Shown here in pieces: positions 44,180-53,465 of a stretch of DNA of 64,000 nucleotides (positions are counted from its first letter, which is position 1; each line of letters starts with the position of its first letter). Made by a program: the position numbers and the translations under genes. The DNA is taken from NCBI RefSeq assembly GCF_900475415.1, contig NZ_LS483388.1, positions 201,501 through 265,500 of the forward strand, read 5' to 3'. This DNA is from Streptococcus porcinus (lineage in GTDB: Bacteria > Bacillota > Bacilli > Lactobacillales > Streptococcaceae). The notes under the pieces are model-generated. The model saw only the letters and a program-made list of their open reading frames with translations, made no database searches and was not told the origin of the DNA.

Positions 44180-44991
44180 AACGTCGAACTCTTGTTTTAG
44201 GGCAGCTAGGTCTGTCCATTTCCCTTATTCTTAGTATCTTAGTCTTAAATTTTTATTTTTCTCGGACCCCCTTACAAACTAATGCAACTTTACGAAATCT
44301 AGCTCCTTCTTTAGATTACCTTTTTGGGACAGATGGTTTAGGAAGAGATATGTTTGTTAGAACAATAAAAGGACTCTATTTTTCTTTGCAAGTTGGTTTG
44401 TTAGGTGCACTAATGGGTGTTTTTTTAGCAACATTTTTTGGTATGCTTGCTGGTTTAGGAAGCAATTTAGTTGATAAAGGTATTGCCTGGCTAATTGATT
44501 TATTTATCGGGATGCCTCATTTAATTTTTATGATTCTCATTTCTTTTGTTGTTGGGAAAGGCGCACAAGGTGTTATTATTGCAACGGCTATTACCCACTG
44601 GCCTTCACTAGCAAGGCTTATTCGGAATGAAGTCTATCACTTTAAGAACAAGGAATTTGTACAACTCTCTAAAGGAATGGGCAAAACACCTTATTATATT
44701 GTCTGGAATCATATCTTACCCTTAATAGCTTCTCAAATATTTATTGGTTTTATCCTTTTATTTCCCCATGTAATCCTTCATGAAGCATCAATGACCTTCT
44801 TAGGGTTTGGTCTGTCTGCGGAACAACCTTCGGTGGGTATTATTCTTTCAGAGGCAGCTAAACACATTTCGTTGGGAAATTGGTGGCTAGTTATTTTTCC
44901 TGGGCTTTATTTGATTCTCCTTGTCAATGCCTTTGATACTATTGGAGAGTCGTTGAAGAAACTCTTTTACCCTCAAACTGATTACTTTTAG
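44170..44991 (+). CDS. ABC permease NikC-like
   Basis: A 273-residue second permease subunit. The typical early motif HLFGTDGLGRDMF appears as YLFGTDGLGRDMFVR near residue 55, and the EAA loop is KEFVQLSKGMGKTPYYI. The conserved MTFLGFGLSAEQPSVG segment is present near the C-terminus. It forms the channel with the preceding NikB-like protein and is followed by two ATPase genes. Confidence 0.92.
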   Translation: MSIERRTLVLGQLGLSISLILSILVLNFYFSRTPLQTNATLRNLAPSLDYLFGTDGLGRDMFVRTIKGLYFSLQVGLLGALMGVFLATFFGMLAGLGSNLVDKGIAWLIDLFIGMPHLIFMILISFVVGKGAQGVIIATAITHWPSLARLIRNEVYHFKNKEFVQLSKGMGKTPYYIVWNHILPLIASQIFIGFILLFPHVILHEASMTFLGFGLSAEQPSVGIILSEAAKHISLGNWWLVIFPGLYLILLVNAFDTIGESLKKLFYPQTDYF

Positions 44992-45002
44992 GAGAAAAGG
45001 AT

Positions 45003-45788
45003 ATGACAGAGATATTACTACGTATTAAGAACCTCTCCATCACTTTTACTCAGTATGGACCCTATTTAAAACCATCTCGCTCAACACCTATAGAATCCTT
45101 AAATTTGGATATCAAAAAGGGAGAACTCTTAGCTATTATTGGAGCTAGTGGCTCAGGAAAAAGTTTATTGGCACACGCTATCATGGATATCCTTCCTAAA
45201 AATGCAGAAGTTACAGGCGATATTCTCTACCGTGACCAACCATTGACTGCTCAACGTATCAGGCAGTTACGTGGAAATGATATTACCTTGATTCCGCAGT
45301 CGGTGAATTATTTAGACCCATCAATGAAAGTCAAGCACCAGGTGCGACTGGGTATTTCAGAAAGCCCTAAGGAAAAGCAAATCAAATTATTTCAACAATT
45401 TGGCTTGAAAGCAAGCGATGGGGACCTATATCCTTTCCAACTTTCTGGTGGTATGTTGCGACGTGTCTTGTTTACAACATGTGTGAGTGACTCAGTTTCT
45501 TTGATTATAGCTGATGAACCAACCCCCGGACTTCATCCAGATGCTCTACAAATGGTTTTAAAGCAATTACGCGCTTTTGCAGATCAAGGTATTAGTGTAA
45601 TATTTATTACTCATGATATTGTAGCGGCTACACAAATTGCTGATCGTATTACTGTTTTTAAAGAGGGTAAGGCTATTGAAACAGCTCCAGCTAACTTTTT
45701 TAGTGGCAATGGTAACCAGCTCCAAACGGAATTTGCCAGAAGCCTGTGGCTTTCACTTCCCCAGCAAGATTTTTTGAAAGGAGTATAG
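45003..45788 (+). CDS. ABC ATPase NikD/OppD-like
   Basis: A 261-residue ATPase. The Walker A motif is IGASGSGKSLLAHA, the signature is QLSGGMLRRVL, the Walker B motif is LIIADEPTPGLHPD and the switch is FITHDI. It is one of two ATPases energising the importer. It is shorter than typical OppD and lacks the C-terminal oligopeptide-binding extension, as NikD does. The next gene starts two bases after its stop codon. Confidence 0.92.
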   Translation: MTEILLRIKNLSITFTQYGPYLKPSRSTPIESLNLDIKKGELLAIIGASGSGKSLLAHAIMDILPKNAEVTGDILYRDQPLTAQRIRQLRGNDITLIPQSVNYLDPSMKVKHQVRLGISESPKEKQIKLFQQFGLKASDGDLYPFQLSGGMLRRVLFTTCVSDSVSLIIADEPTPGLHPDALQMVLKQLRAFADQGISVIFITHDIVAATQIADRITVFKEGKAIETAPANFFSGNGNQLQTEFARSLWLSLPQQDFLKGV

Positions 45789-45789
45789 C

Positions 45790-46434
45790 ATGAGTTTAGA
45801 AGTTAAAAAGCTTGGCTTTTATCATGACAATGAGCCGTGGCTTTTTAAGGACATTGATTTGGTAGTAGAGCCTGGTCAAATATTAGGAATTTTTGGACAA
45901 AGTGGTTGTGGTAAAACAAGTTTATCAAGGGTAATAGCAGGTTTTTTGCAATCTAAAGCAGGCTATGTTTTAGTTGATGGTCAGCCTTTACCGCAAAAAG
46001 GATTTAGGCCTGTTCAACTTATTCAACAACATCCAGAAAAAACGCTAAATCCATTATGGCCAATGAAAAAGAGTTTAGAGGAAGCATATAAGCCTCAACG
46101 ATCCTTACTAGAGGCTTTTGGAATTCAAGAGCAATGGTTTAATCGTCGACCTAGTGAACTTTCTGGGGGGGAGCTCCAGCGCTTTTCTATTGTTCGTTCC
46201 TTACATCCCAGTACAAAATACCTTATTGCTGATGAAATGACTACCATGCTAGATAGTATTACACAAGCTAGTGTATGGAAGAATTTGCTAGGTATTGTTA
46301 AAGAGCGAAACATAGGTCTCATCGTTATTAGCCATGATTTTGCCATGTTAGAAAAACTTTGTGATCAGTGTTACTTGATTGAAGAAAATCGTTTTCTGTA
46401 CAATATTGCTAATTATGAGGTAGTGCAAAGTTAA
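45790..46434 (+). CDS. ABC ATPase NikE/OppF-like (short)
   Basis: A 214-residue ATPase. The Walker A motif is FGQSGCGKTSLSRV, the signature is ELSGGELQRFS, the Walker B motif is YLIADEMTTMLD and the switch is VISHDF. It has no extension after the core domain, so it is minimal for the family but retains all catalytic motifs. It ends the operon and is followed seven bases later by a terminator. Confidence 0.92.
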   Translation: MSLEVKKLGFYHDNEPWLFKDIDLVVEPGQILGIFGQSGCGKTSLSRVIAGFLQSKAGYVLVDGQPLPQKGFRPVQLIQQHPEKTLNPLWPMKKSLEEAYKPQRSLLEAFGIQEQWFNRRPSELSGGELQRFSIVRSLHPSTKYLIADEMTTMLDSITQASVWKNLLGIVKERNIGLIVISHDFAMLEKLCDQCYLIEENRFLYNIANYEVVQS

Positions 46435-46440
46435 ATCACA

Positions 46441-46470
46441 AAAGCTAGATAAATGTTATCTAGCTTTTGT
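46441..46470. terminator. Terminator of the Nik/Opp-like operon
   Basis: AAAGCTAGATA (46441-46451) and TATCTAGCTTT (46457-46467) form a perfect 11-base stem followed by T residues. It marks the left edge of the accessory island. Confidence 0.85.
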
Positions 46471-46667
46471 TTCGTCTATTTAGAATTTTACTAAAAGAAG
46501 TTAAAAATATTTCTTCATTATTTAACCTTTAACATCAAACTGCGCTTCAAAATAAGCTTAGCAAGTCTTATTATCTGAATATGTTATACTAAACTAAGTA
46601 GCCAATATTGGGTAGGCATAAAACTCGCCACTTATCACATTTATATATGTAACAAACGGGGGAAAAG

Positions 46668-47063
46668 ATGACGTTTAAGATTTGTATTATTGAAGATGAT
46701 TTAGATTTAGCAAATTTAATAAAAGAACATTTACTAAAATATGACTTTGAGGTTGTAAATTGTGAAGACTTTAAACAGATCGAAAAATTTATCGAGGAAA
46801 ATTGTCCGTCGCTCATCTTATTAGATATCAATATACCTTATTATGATGGATTTTACTGGTGTAATGAAATTAGAAAGAGTACTTTATCACCGATTATTTT
46901 TATGTCAGCAAGAATAGAGGATTATGACCAGATTAGAGCCATAGTGAGCGGTGGTGATGATTATTTAACGAAGCCCTTCTCTTTTGATTTATTAGTGGCC
47001 AAGATAAATTCACAACTAAGACGAGCTTATGGAGAATATTCAACTATAGAATATATTATGTAA
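46668..47063 (+). pseudogene. Truncated response regulator (receiver domain only)
   Basis: A 131-residue protein with a complete-looking receiver domain: acidic pocket EDD at 9-11, phosphoacceptor Asp in LLDINIPYYDGF and a conserved lysine in YLTKPFSFD. It ends just where an OmpR-type winged-helix domain should begin, and no continuation is found in other frames. No kinase gene is adjacent. It resembles BceR/SaeR-type regulators. It may be a decayed gene or, less likely, a stand-alone receiver. Confidence 0.6.
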
Positions 47064-47147
47064 AAGGCAACCCTGACATATAAGTGGGTAATACCAAGTT
47101 ATTAAGCTATTTGGGTGATAGAATCAAAGGTTGAAATGGAAGAATTT

Positions 47148-47933
47148 ATGAAAAAAATGACAGCTTTTCAAATAAAAATAGTGGCACTTATTTTTATGCT
47201 AATTGATCATATTAATACATTTTTAGGGTATCAATTGGGATTTCCGTAGTGGTTTCATTGGTTAGGAAGATTTGTAGCTCCAGTATTCTTATATTTCCTA
47301 ATGGAAGGATTTAAGCATACTAAAAGTAGAAGAAAATATTTAAGTAGGTTGTTTATAGCTTCTATGGGAATGCATATAATCAATATTGTTAGAAGTATCT
47401 TAACTAAAGGCTATATTCATGCTTACACAAAGGAATTTGATGCCTTTGGCCTTATCACTGGAAATAATATTTTTTGGACACTTTTTTTAATTTTAGCTTT
47501 ATTTGTAATGCTGGATAAAGTAAGAAATATAGAGGGTTTAAGAGGGAAAAAATGGATAGCGCCAATAATAGCAATACTACCTTTAATTTTATTTGCAGAA
47601 GGTGGTCTTTACTTATTGCCGATGGCACTAGCTTGTTTTTTCTTTAATAATGATGCAAAAAAAGTTAGTATATCGCTATTTATATGGTCAATGATCTTGC
47701 TTGGCAAAACCCTCTTTAGCTATATCAATGGAGGAAATCAAGTCATGTCATTATATCAACAATTAACTTATTCTAGTGAATTTTTGATGATGACATCAAT
47801 TCCATTTATCCTAGCTTATAACGGGAAAAGGGGAGGAAGTGGGGAAAAATGGGAAAAGAATCTATTTTATGTATTTTATCCTTTTCATCTAGTAATAATC
47901 TATTCACTGTCCATTATTTTTAACCTTTTTTAA
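47148..47933 (+). pseudogene. TraX-family membrane protein interrupted by one amber codon
   Basis: One reading frame runs from ATG at 47148 to 47933 (about 260 codons) and is broken only by TAG at 47247-47249, in the sequence YQLGFP-stop-WFHWLGR. The product is a multi-pass membrane protein of the TraX family: FQIKIVALIFMLIDHINTF at the start, RFVAPVFLYFLMEGF and a C-terminal FYPFHLVIIYSLS, typical motifs. TraX-like proteins are acyltransferase-related and of unclear role in streptococci. The stop may be a recent mutation or sequencing error, or a strain-specific inactivation. Confidence 0.75.
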
Positions 47934-47975
47934 AAAATAGTATACTCATGTTATATGCTTTATAGGAGGAACTCT

Positions 47976-48746
47976 ATGCAGATATATGATAATGACGGAA
48001 ATGAAGCAAATCATAAAAAAATATTGGTTTTCGATTTAGACGGAACAATTGTATATAATGGAACAAATATTGAACCAATGATATTAGAATTTTTATTAAG
48101 TATTCAAGATAGCTATGAGATCATCTTTGCTTCAGCAAGACCTATCCGAGATATGCTTCCTCTATTAATTGATTTTCAAAAAAATCAATTAATTGGTGGA
48201 AATGGAAGTATGATACGTAAGGATAATAATATAAGTCTAGTTGCTAGAATACCAGGAAAAGCCATGATAACTATTCTACATTTAATTCATAAGTTAGACC
48301 TTGATTACATTGTGGATTATAGTTGGGATTATTCTGCTAGAATAAGAGATATTAATAATGCGATTTTAGAAAAACTGGATAGTGGTAGGTTAGCAGAGAA
48401 TGTAAATTTGGCACCATCAAATGTTAGTAAAGTTATCTTGTTTAATATTTCAAGAGGCATGGTAGCGAATTTTGAAGAAATGGATTGTATTAATGTTTTA
48501 TATCATGAACATGTTCATGAACTCGTAATAACAAGTAAAGGTGTAGATAAGTACTCAGCGTTAACTTTGTTAATTGACAGGAAGCCATATTATGCTTTCG
48601 GAAATGATAAAAATGATATTGCTTTATTGAATAACTCTGAGAAAGGATATGCTATTGAATACTCTTTTAACCACTCAGGAAATGTTCAAGATATAACAAA
48701 GAATCAGATGATAGACTCTCTCTCTAAACTTGACATATTTAAATAA
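47976..48746 (+). CDS. HAD-superfamily hydrolase (Cof-type)
   Basis: A 256-residue cytoplasmic phosphatase of the HAD superfamily, Cof subfamily. The nucleophile motif is VFDLDGTIVYNG. Motif II is in FASARPIRDM, a lysine lies in SKGVDKYSAL and the acidic motif is GNDKNDIALL. A Cof-type cap domain lies between. The start ATG at 47976 follows AGGAGG; an in-frame ATG at 47955 lacks a ribosome site. Such enzymes dephosphorylate sugar phosphates or cofactors; the substrate is unknown. Confidence 0.85.
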   Translation: MQIYDNDGNEANHKKILVFDLDGTIVYNGTNIEPMILEFLLSIQDSYEIIFASARPIRDMLPLLIDFQKNQLIGGNGSMIRKDNNISLVARIPGKAMITILHLIHKLDLDYIVDYSWDYSARIRDINNAILEKLDSGRLAENVNLAPSNVSKVILFNISRGMVANFEEMDCINVLYHEHVHELVITSKGVDKYSALTLLIDRKPYYAFGNDKNDIALLNNSEKGYAIEYSFNHSGNVQDITKNQMIDSLSKLDIFK

Positions 48747-48994
48747 CTGTAGATACTATTACTGATATCAAAAGTATCAACTTTTTGATATTGCTAGTGT
48801 CAAATCAATTCCTATCCTATGCCTAGAAAAAGAATCTTACTTCTATGACCGTAGATTTAACTAACTGTAAAGTTAATAAGTTTACATGTATATCATCAGC
48901 GTTTAAATATGAGTTAGTTTGAATTTTTTAGAAATGTTTATGTTATACTAATTGTATTAGTGAAACGATACTAATTCTAGGAGTATTAAGATTT

Positions 48995-49171
48995 ATGAAA
49001 AAAGACTTAATCTTTACCGAGTTATTAGTATTTATTTGAGTTCTTGTATTTTTATAGTTCAGATGTAAAGATGGTAATGGTATGATAAGTTCTGGAGTCG
49101 AAGGCAATGATTTATTTTGTAATAGATGATGTCTCGTAGGCAGATTAAAGAAAAAATACAAAAATTTATGA
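48995..49171 (+). pseudogene. Degenerate small ORF with three in-frame stops
   Basis: A ribosome site (AGGAG at 48979-48983) precedes ATG at 48995 and MKKDLIFTELLVFI, then TGA, VLVFL, TAG, a 23-codon stretch, and TGA. The same frame remains readable for 58 codons. This looks like a small membrane protein that has decayed, just upstream of the CPBP gene. I do not recognise it. Confidence 0.35.
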
Positions 49172-49202
49172 CAATAACTTATGGAGATAGGGAGAAAATA
49201 AA

Positions 49203-49877
49203 TTGAGAGTCATAGTTAATAAATCGGATTTTAGTTGGGCTTTAATAGGTTTTTTGGCATTATTTCTAGGAGCGTTTTTTTGGGGAGTAGTCATAGGTCT
49301 AATTTTTAGAACTTCAGAGGCGATTACTCTATCTGTAATGATTGGCGGAGGTTTGACTAGTTTTTTTACTCTATGGTATGGGTATTGCTATAAAAACAAG
49401 TGGACTTTAGCAGATTTAGGCTTTCACAAAGGAGAGCATTCTTTATGGAACTTGATTTGGTGGGTTCCGATAACTTTTATTTTTTCAATTAGTGGTTCAG
49501 TCTTATTGTCATTTTTTTTAGGCGTTTCTCATAACACTGTCGAAGGTGGGGTAAATAGTGGAACAATGCATCTAGGGTGGGGAGCAGTTGTGGCGATGGA
49601 GCTAACTGTAGGAATTTTGATCCCCTTTGTTGAAGAAATCATTTTTAGACGATTTTTATTTGATTGGTTCAAATTATACTTTCCCACATGGCTTGCTGCT
49701 ACTGCCGTAGTTATACTATTTGCAGGGATGCATGTTATTTCGGCAGTAGTCATTTATGTTTTATTTTTAGGGATTTCACTAATGCTTTCTCGTATTTGGT
49801 TTCAAAATCTGACTGCGCCGTGGATTATTCACATGATAAATAATTCAATAGTGGTTTTATTCGCAACGCTCGGATAA
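49203..49877 (+). CDS. CPBP-family intramembrane protease
   Basis: A 224-residue membrane protein of the CPBP (Abi) family. The EExxxR motif is in IPFVEEIIFRRFLFDW (about residue 142). A second motif has His in FAGMHVISAVVIY, and a third His/Asn pair lies near the end in WIIHMINNS. Members process or confer immunity to bacteriocins in lactic acid bacteria. It starts with TTG at 49203. It sits in the decayed island beside bacteriocin-like remnants, so an immunity role is possible but unproven. Confidence 0.85.
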   Translation: MRVIVNKSDFSWALIGFLALFLGAFFWGVVIGLIFRTSEAITLSVMIGGGLTSFFTLWYGYCYKNKWTLADLGFHKGEHSLWNLIWWVPITFIFSISGSVLLSFFLGVSHNTVEGGVNSGTMHLGWGAVVAMELTVGILIPFVEEIIFRRFLFDWFKLYFPTWLAATAVVILFAGMHVISAVVIYVLFLGISLMLSRIWFQNLTAPWIIHMINNSIVVLFATLG

Positions 49878-50182
49878 ACTAATTATATTTTTAATTAAAA
49901 TTAAAGCTTTTTATAAAATAGTTTTGGAATAAAATGTCTAGTGATATATGTCCTTCTTTTATAAGTTACCAAATGAATAAAGCTTAAAAGCAGTCAAAAA
50001 AGAAATATCGAGACCTTAAGGAATATCTTGTAGAAATTTCGAAAGACGACAGACATTATTGGGAAATATGGAATAGTGCTATCAGCAATAATAAATTACT
50101 ATCAATACTATTTTAAACTTGCTTTTGATGAAAAAGAGAAGAACAATACTGAAATTAGCTTAGAATAAAAAGAGGTGTACAA
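49878..50182. other. Gene-free or degenerate stretch
   Basis: About 300 bases of AT-rich sequence. Fragments of open frame (e.g. around 50000-50115, and DEKEKNNTEISLE near 50125-50167) suggest a decayed gene, but nothing identifiable remains. Confidence 0.4.
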
Positions 50183-50695
50183 ATGTCAATTAAACTAAAA
50201 GAAGTGAACCTTCAATCTAGTCAATATTGTATTAATCAGGCTTGTGAACTTATTAAAAAATTTTGGAAAGAGCACAGTGATAGTGTTCAAACGGATGAAG
50301 AATCTATGGATGACTTCAAAGAATGGCAAAGTAAAGGAAACTTTTTTTACTTAGTTCAATTTCAAAATCAGTACATTGGTTTTGCGAGATTAGGAAATAG
50401 AGGTGCTAAAATTGATTGGCTAGAAGATCTGTTTATAGATGAAAAATTTCAAAATAGAGGCCTAGGTACACAAGTCATCACTATATTAGAAAATAAAGTA
50501 AAACAATACTCGGAATCTTTGTATCTAGAAGTGGCTTCAAGGAATTTGAAAGCAATGAAATTATATAGGGAGTTAGGCTTTGAGTGTCTTAACTCAGTCA
50601 CCATTCGTAAAGATTTTCAAAAAGAAAATTTTGAAGTAATAGAAAGTCAAAAAATTTCAGATTTTCAATTTGACATCAAAAAGTATAACAAATAA
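50183..50695 (+). CDS. GNAT-family N-acetyltransferase
   Basis: A 170-residue GNAT acetyltransferase. The acetyl-CoA pyrophosphate-binding loop FQNRGLGTQVITIL lies in the middle. It is preceded by the strand WLEDLFIDEKF and followed by LYLEVASRNLKAMKLYRELGFE, the conserved motif B region. The layout resembles aminoglycoside 6'-acetyltransferase-like proteins, but substrate residues cannot be judged by eye. ATG at 50183 follows AGAGGTG. Confidence 0.8.
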   Translation: MSIKLKEVNLQSSQYCINQACELIKKFWKEHSDSVQTDEESMDDFKEWQSKGNFFYLVQFQNQYIGFARLGNRGAKIDWLEDLFIDEKFQNRGLGTQVITILENKVKQYSESLYLEVASRNLKAMKLYRELGFECLNSVTIRKDFQKENFEVIESQKISDFQFDIKKYNK

Positions 50696-51089
50696 TTTCG
50701 GGGTGAAATTTGTAAAACCGACTTACATTTAATATCTAAATTTAATAGCAATTCAGAAATGTCTTTTAGCACTGGTCAGGAATTTATCTAAAAAATATTA
50801 AGAATCCACCAAGTCAATCTAGTCTTGTTGATATTGTAGTTTCAAGATATAGCTGTGGTAAATGTATTTAATGCAAAAAATATGATAATCCTAATTTATG
50901 TATTAATAGGGTACCACATGGAATATCTAAGGATACCAAAAAGCAATTAGCTTTAGATGATATTGAAAAAGGAGACTTGATATATACTTCTGATGATAAC
51001 AAATATCTTTCGTAAAGGACTAGAATTATAGCAATTTGAAATACCCCAAAGTAAATTACTATATAAAGGAGAAATAGAAGAATTGGATT
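50696..51089. other. Degenerate stretch without an intact gene
   Basis: A broken frame reads SCGKCI, stop, CKKYDNPNLC (about 50850-50910), then SKDTKKQLALDDIEKGDLIY to 51015. The spaced cysteines recall a zinc-site segment, but the frame is interrupted and too short to classify. Confidence 0.35.
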
Positions 51090-51124
51090 AAAAAGACAAA
51101 CTCCTTTTAGGTGTTTGTCTTTTG
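51090..51124. terminator. Terminator between converging remnants
   Basis: AAAAGACAAAC pairs with GTTTGTCTTTT around a loop of about 11 bases. Confidence 0.75.
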
Positions 51125-51165
51125 TTGGTCTAAAGAGTGGTTTTTAACTTTTCATTAGCTAGAAA

Positions 51166-51333
51166 TTATTTTTCTTTTTTGATAGCAAAATATATAAAAA
51201 TTAATGACACTGAAGATATTGCGAGTTTGTTCCACCATTTAAATTGTAATCCGGTAAAATATGAAATAGAGTAACTAATAATTAAGGATAATAATATATA
51301 TACTAATGCATATAAGATATAACGTTTTTTCAT
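51166..51333 (-). CDS. Small two-helix membrane protein, possible bacteriocin immunity protein
   Basis: A 55-residue ORF found by direct translation. It starts MKKRYILYALVYILL and has two hydrophobic helices (about 5-27 and 36-50) separated by TGLQFKWWNK, ending in a lysine-rich tail. It begins six bases after the stop of the bacteriocin-like gene on the same strand, so they would be co-transcribed. Small membrane proteins in this position usually give self-immunity. The ribosome site is weak; translation may depend on coupling. The function is inferred from context only. Confidence 0.55.
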   Translation of the reverse strand: MKKRYILYALVYILLSLIISYSISYFTGLQFKWWNKLAISSVSLIFIYFAIKKEK

Positions 51334-51339
51334 AATAGA

Positions 51340-51939
51340 CTACACATTTATCCTATTATTGTTAGGAACTTTATCTATGCCGTCAATATATTTGGCGATA
51401 TGATAGCCAGGAGAAGTTAGATTAATTGCATAGTCTATAATACTATCCGATACTAAGTGCCCAATTCCATATTTAATTAATATTGATTTTACACGACCTA
51501 CAGCTTCACGTTTTCCAACTTTAAGCACTGCAGCTACAATACTTCCAACACCCCCAGTTAATGCTATACCTATTAATACATCTAAAGCTGCAGCGGTTTG
51601 ATCAACAATAAAACCTTGCTACGCCGAACGAAAAACTCTTGCTTGTTCTCTAGGAAAAGTATAATTGTGGGATAAGTAATTTTCTATAACGCCACTGATA
51701 AATTCCTCGGAAACGTTTGGATATTTATTTTTTACCTCTTGGATTGACAATTGTTTTTTTTCTTCGGAAAGGTTTATATTGTCATTTGGTGCTATTTCAG
51801 TTAGTTCTTTTATTTGTTCATTCTTTGCTGTGATTGTATCTGCGAAAACATTGACAGATGGTAAAATAGTAGAAGATAGTAGTAAAACAGAGCTCGATAC
51901 TATACCGAGATGAAATAGCACCTTAGTTCTAAAGTTCAT
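51340..51939 (-). pseudogene. Secreted bacteriocin-like protein interrupted by an amber codon
   Basis: A single frame of 200 codons from ATG at 51939 to 51340 is broken by one TAG at 51619-51621. It has a signal peptide (about 1-33, ending VFADT), then a charged region to about 95, then after the stop a Gly/Ala-rich hydrophobic segment (LDVLIGIALTGGVGSIVAAVL) and a basic C-terminal domain. The layout recalls large non-lantibiotic bacteriocins such as streptococcin A-M57, about 180 residues, but I cannot confirm homology. The amber codon would truncate it at 106 residues. Confidence 0.5.
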
Positions 51940-52261
51940 GGTAGGCCTCCTTTTTAATGAAACACTTATTTTGTATCCGCTTCCAAATGTATTTTGTAAT
52001 AAAATATCATTAATTGGAAGAAATAAATTGCTTTTGTTAAAAATATTTTAAAATATTATAGATATAGTAATTTCTTTTGAAGGTCGCTTGTGGGGCTTTT
52101 CATTTTTTTGTTGGAATAATTTAATCGTGCGTAGCAACAAGTTCAGAGGGAAGTATATGAACAAGGTTTCAGGTAACTGAAAAAGTCTTTTAAGTAAGTA
52201 GTTTGTACTGTTTGTCAGTAAAAAGACTTGGGAGGGAAGTATGAGCTTTCTGTGAAGATTA

Positions 52262-52999
52262 AATTCAGATACAAGAAAAGATATTCAATTTGCTAAAGGA
52301 GATGGTGTTTTATTATCTGGTTTTACGGATGGAGCTGTCATAATTGGTAGGAAATTTGCTAAGGATTTAGAGGATAAATATTTACATAGTATTCCTGATT
52401 ACAAGAAAGTAATATCTTATCTGGAAAACAATTTAGATTATTTAAATAGTATAATTTACTATTTATTGCTAGTATTATTTAAACTAGGCTTACGAGTAGA
52501 TGAAGCTTTAGCATTGATTTGGGAAGATGTTAATTTTGATAGTTTTGAGATTAAGACGCATAGAAGATTTAGTAGGGATAAATGAGTGTTCAGTCCTCCA
52601 AGAACAAAAACTTCTATTCGTACTATTCCTATTAGTCAATCTTTAGCATTAACCTTAAGACGTTTGAAGGATGATCAGCAAGTAATGTTGAAAAATTTAA
52701 AAATTGTAAATATTAATAATCAAATATTTTATGACTATAGGTACGGTGTATCGTCAAATAGTGCCATTAATAAAAGTTTGAGAAATGTATTACATGTATT
52801 AAATATTGATTCAAAAATGACTGCAACAGGTGCGAGACATACCTATGGAAGTTATTTATTGGCTAAGGGTGTTGATATTTGGGTAGTTGCAAGATTAATG
52901 GGTCATAAGGATATTACACAGTTACTTGAAACTTATGGTCACGTCTTGACAGAAGTAATAAATAAGGAATATGAAACGGTCAGAAGTTTAGTATCATAA
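52262..52999 (+). pseudogene. Tyrosine recombinase/integrase remnant
   Basis: A frame of 246 codons with one TGA at 52583-52585. It keeps the catalytic domain of a phage/ICE-type tyrosine integrase: GLRVDEALALIWEDVNF (Arg I), GARHTYGSYLLAKGVD (HxxR-type box), LMGHKDITQLLETYGHV (catalytic His and Tyr). The N-terminal arm-binding region is missing or frame-shifted (another frame reads ELSVKIKFRYKKRYSIC at about 52240-52290). It is followed by direct repeats and a terminator, then an att-like TGCCCCCT. Confidence 0.8.
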
Positions 53000-53023
53000 A
53001 GCTAATTTTTAAAGAATATCTTC

Positions 53024-53106
53024 TAGAACAAATTTAGAACAAATTTGCCAAAACAAAGAAAAAACCTTTTAAATCAAGGTTTTTGACACTATTATTAATG
53101 CCCCCT
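53024..53106. repeat. Integrase-end direct repeats, terminator and att-like core
   Basis: TAGAACAAATT is repeated back to back (53024-53034, 53035-53045). A terminator follows (AAAAACCTT ... AAGGTTTTT, 53060-53084). ATGCCCCCT at 53098-53106 then equals the sequence at the 3' end of the tRNA-Lys gene. This looks like an attachment-site remnant of the integrase element. Confidence 0.5.
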
Positions 53107-53302
53107 TCAACGATTCCTTACAAATTTTTGTGATAAAAATAATATTAAGATTGTTTGTTTTTTATAGAGTAATTAAGAGTGAAAAATTTAGTTATTGTAT
53201 AGAGGATATTATCACTTTTTTTGTAAATAATTTTTATTGGTGATTTTTATTAATAAAAGTAATATAAATCAATAATAAAAGGTTAAGAGTTGGTACTATA
53301 TT

Positions 53303-53465
53303 AATGTTGTTAGAGTTAATGATAAATTAAAAAAGAAGTAGTTGCTATATTAATGATTTAGGTTTAGACATGTCAACAGCTTTTAAAATCTTTCTAAAAC
53401 AAATTGTTATTACTCAAAGTATATTATTTGATCTAAAGTTAAATAATAATTTTAAATTGGATACT
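53303..53465 (+). pseudogene. RelB/DinJ-type antitoxin remnant
   Basis: VRVNDKLKK at the left and NDLGLDMSTAFKIFLKQIV in a shifted frame are the hallmarks of RelB/DinJ antitoxins; the fragment ends ILFDLKLNN. A frameshift lies between, near 53340-53352. No toxin gene follows; IS30-type sequence begins at once. Confidence 0.6.

Noticed and set aside
50840..51015. Cysteine pattern CGKC-CKKYDNPNLC suggesting a zinc-containing dehydrogenase
   Set aside because: The frame has stops and lacks any other family motif; too little remains.
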